A stretch of 31,746 nucleotides of DNA from a virus, in the IMG/VR virus record IMGVR_UViG_3300042473_001146, positions 1 through 31,746 of that record; one strand, 5' to 3'. The position numbers and the translations under genes are program-made. Below are positions 30,430 through 31,746 of this stretch, piece by piece. The first letter of the stretch is position 1; each line of letters starts with the position of its first letter. The notes beneath the pieces were generated by a model. The model saw only the letters and a list, made by a program, of their open reading frames with translations, was not told where the DNA came from and made no database searches.

Positions 30430-31213
30430 ATAGAAGTTCCTTTATATTATGTGTACCTACCAAATCAGCTATATCACCACCATCATCAGATGTAACATCA
30501 TCAAGAGGTACAAGATAAAATGGTTTACCAAGTGACCATGCTACATATTTAATTAAGTCAGATTTAACTTTACCGATTTTATCATTATCTGGAAGATAAA
30601 TAATTCCAGTTATATGAGGATTACTTAACTGTGCGAATAGATAATTATTACTCCATCCAAATGAAGGGGGTGATAGTGTTAACCATCCAGTAATTGAACT
30701 AACTATATCTGCACATTTCTCACCTTCAGCAATTAAAACACTACCATTAGTTATGTATCTTTGATTAAATAGACTTGTATTCTTACCTCTACCATATATC
30801 CATTGATTACCAACCTTATATTTAGGAAACAATTGCTTAGGTTGCTCATCATCATAGTCAACTCGTTCAACAATAAATTCATCAGAGTAAGAAAAATAAG
30901 TAATGTGACGATTTCCTATTTGATATTGTTTAGCTAACTGATAATGGGGCGGACTAACCATGAGTGCATCAAACTTAGTTATTGTAGGTTGTTTAATAAC
31001 TAATGTTGATGGCGTAATTATGCCACTAGAACTAGATAAACCAAGAGCTGTTCTAATTTGAGCAGTTGAACAATTCTCAGTTACACATAAGTATGCCCAA
31101 TCTAGTTTCTTATACTTTAATTTGCCACCACAACTAGGACACTTATAACATATCTCAGTTGTTAATTCACTTAATATTTCTAACTTACAATCAGCTAGAT
31201 TAAATTTAGGCAT
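30374..31213 (-). CDS. TOPRIM primase-like protein with zinc ribbon
   Basis: The 279-aa protein begins with a zinc ribbon (CPSC at 25-28 and CVTENC at 43-48). A TOPRIM domain follows: VLIAEGEKCADIV (159-171, Glu163), IIYLPDNDKIGK (204-215, the D-x-D pair Asp209 and Asp211) and GGDIADLVG. This is the layout of phage DnaG-like and PriCT primases, which make RNA primers. It lacks the large RNA polymerase domain of DnaG N terminus, so it is short. The 3' end overlaps the helicase gene by 56 bases, so primase and helicase are co-translated. Confidence 0.82.
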   Translation of the reverse strand: MPKFNLADCKLEILSELTTEICYKCPSCGGKLKYKKLDWAYLCVTENCSTAQIRTALGLSSSSGIITPSTLVIKQPTITKFDALMVSPPHYQLAKQYQIGNRHITYFSYSDEFIVERVDYDDEQPKQLFPKYKVGNQWIYGRGKNTSLFNQRYITNGSVLIAEGEKCADIVSSITGWLTLSPPSFGWSNNYLFAQLSNPHITGIIYLPDNDKIGKVKSDLIKYVAWSLGKPFYLVPLDDVTSDDGGDIADLVGTHNIKELLYARLQHLFTDVVGTNTAT

Positions 31214-31214
31214 A

Positions 31215-31421
31215 TTAAATTATGCAAATATTTAAGTCTATTATGTATTGAGTTAACTCATCAATAGTAAACTCATTAGCATCACCGTCTAATAGCCGTT
31301 GATAAACTACTGTCATTTGAGTTTTTAAATCATCTAGTTTCTCATTATCGTCAAATGAACATTCTGCAAACTCTAAACCAATTAACAATAACGCTTCTAA
31401 TTGATCTTTACTTATGTGCAT
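31215..31421 (-). CDS. Small acidic helical protein, 68 aa
   Basis: ATG at 31421 overlaps the upstream gene by 14 bases and the stop is one base before the primase start. The product is helical and acidic, with KDQLEALLLIGLEFAECSFD and DGDANEFTIDELTQYIIDL. The second segment resembles a helix-loop with an EF-hand-like acid spacing, but this is not enough to call one. Probably on the primase message. Confidence 0.6.
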   Translation of the reverse strand: MHISKDQLEALLLIGLEFAECSFDDNEKLDDLKTQMTVVYQRLLDGDANEFTIDELTQYIIDLNICII

Positions 31422-31671
31422 GATGAACTACTCCATGTATTGTTAACCTATGTTCTATATCACCTTTATAATCAATTAGAGTTACTAGAACTTCATCTCC
31501 TTCAAGTACCATATCTATAATGTAGTTATTATATGATGAACTTAATTGAAATAAGTCATACGTCTCATCTTTAATTAACTTAACTAACTTATCTAAATGT
31601 TCTTCTAATTCAGGTGTTAGAGTACATCTACTCTCGTAATAACCTTTAATTCTATCTCCAAGTGAATCCAT
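31408..31671 (-). CDS. Small hypothetical protein, 87 aa
   Basis: Start at 31671 lies just after the GGGG/CCCC hairpin at 31680. The product has a helical half (LTPELEEHLDKLVKLIKDE) and a beta half (IIDMVLEGDEVLVTLIDYKG) ending HGVVHHAHK. The second half resembles part of the protein at 27628. First complete gene of the primase-helicase unit in this window; function unknown. Confidence 0.6.
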   Translation of the reverse strand: MDSLGDRIKGYYESRCTLTPELEEHLDKLVKLIKDETYDLFQLSSSYNNYIIDMVLEGDEVLVTLIDYKGDIEHRLTIHGVVHHAHK

Positions 31672-31679
31672 AATAGTAC

Positions 31680-31697
31680 AGGGGTTAATTAACCCCT
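31680..31697. promoter_or_regulatory. Palindrome AGGGGTTAA / TTAACCCCT
   Basis: A perfect 18-base palindrome in the gap between the partial gene at the window edge and the gene at 31408. There is no U-run on the - strand. Its GGTTAA/TTAACC core resembles the hairpins at 13046 and 14416. Confidence 0.45.
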
Positions 31698-31708
31698 AGT
31701 TAAAGTGT

Positions 31709-31746
31709 TTAATTATTAAGTAACTTAGTTATCTCATCTAACTCTA
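31709..31746 (-). CDS. 3' end of a further - strand gene
   Basis: The last twelve codons of an open frame, ending ELDEITKLLNN and TAA at 31709-31711, run off the window edge. They have the codon use of the neighbours. The product cannot be named. Confidence 0.45.
   Translation of the reverse strand, partial: ELDEITKLLNN

Larger units (their letters stand above)
1820..30896. repeat. Dispersed word GTAAGAAAA(AA), about 23 copies
   Basis: Copies reading GTAAG followed by at least four A: 1820, 6895, 12387, 14986, 18076, 22350, 23496, 26044, 27899, 30887. Copies of the complement (at least four T then CTTAC): 2148, 2774, 3968, 11457, 14041, 15475, 15900, 19404, 21138, 22228, 23148, 25286, 28176. 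Weaker forms with three A or T are at 21756, 26464 and 27198. Many copies are preceded by G, giving GGTAAGAAAAA. They lie in coding DNA in all frames (VRK, KKK, FSY, FLT) and in a few gaps. Confidence 0.8.

Noticed and set aside
1-31746. Stop codon reassignment
   Set aside because: TAA, TAG and TGA all serve as gene ends at sensible places, so the genetic code appears standard.
1-31746. tRNA genes or CRISPR arrays
   Set aside because: No cloverleaf with CCA-like end and T-loop and no regularly spaced direct repeats were seen by eye; a tRNA scan would be decisive.

Overview
The window is about 31.7 kb of a tailed double-stranded DNA phage (or prophage) genome. It is very AT-rich, tightly packed and has many ATGA stop/start overlaps. 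It carries a Mu gp29/DUF935-type portal, a tail fibre, a LamG-type adhesin, a replication set and a large nucleotide-metabolism set. No integrase, rRNA, tRNA, CRISPR array or bacterial housekeeping gene was seen. The host is not proven. A cyanobacterial host is my inference, from the monomeric B12-dependent ribonucleotide reductase, the BRO/Rha-type regulators and the frequent lack of clear Shine-Dalgarno sites.

Layout. Positions 1-8816 are mainly + strand structural genes: a partial tail/baseplate-like protein, a 56-aa protein, a 1033-aa fibre with three 50-aa repeats, a LamG-like adhesin, a 297-aa unknown and the portal. Three small - strand genes (1836-2748) interrupt this block. From 8788 to 16440 everything is on the - strand: P-loop kinase, RuvC-like resolvase, metallophosphoesterase, DHFR, RecA-like ATPase, two small proteins, a divergent thymidylate synthase, a short dCMP-deaminase-like protein, a CYTH protein, a DEDDh exonuclease, a small membrane protein and a dNMP kinase. 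A basic, glycine-zipper protein lies at 16442-17527 (+), then an HD phosphohydrolase group on -. A self-contained + strand cassette with its own promoter and terminator sits at 18385-19356. From 19342 to the end all genes are on -: PduO-like cobalamin adenosyltransferase plus class II ribonucleotide reductase, BRO protein, MazG-like pyrophosphohydrolase, Rha-like regulator, a family B DNA polymerase split into two genes, a replicative helicase-like ATPase, a TOPRIM primase and small acidic proteins.

How the genes fit together. The reductase, its probable cofactor enzyme, deaminase, thymidylate synthase, DHFR, MazG, HD enzyme and dNMP kinase would redirect host nucleotides to phage dNTPs. The polymerase/exonuclease pair, primase, helicase and resolvase would replicate and process phage DNA. 

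The most notable points are: (1) a dispersed word, GTAAGAAAA or its complement, present about 23 times in both strands and all reading frames; (2) the adenosyltransferase coupled by ATGA to the B12-dependent reductase; (3) the split DNA polymerase; (4) a deaminase carrying a nucleotidyltransferase-like N terminus; (5) a divergent thymidylate synthase; (6) a moron-like cassette; (7) iterons upstream of the RecA-like gene; and (8) several short genes, remnants and C-terminal tails that routine gene calling would miss.
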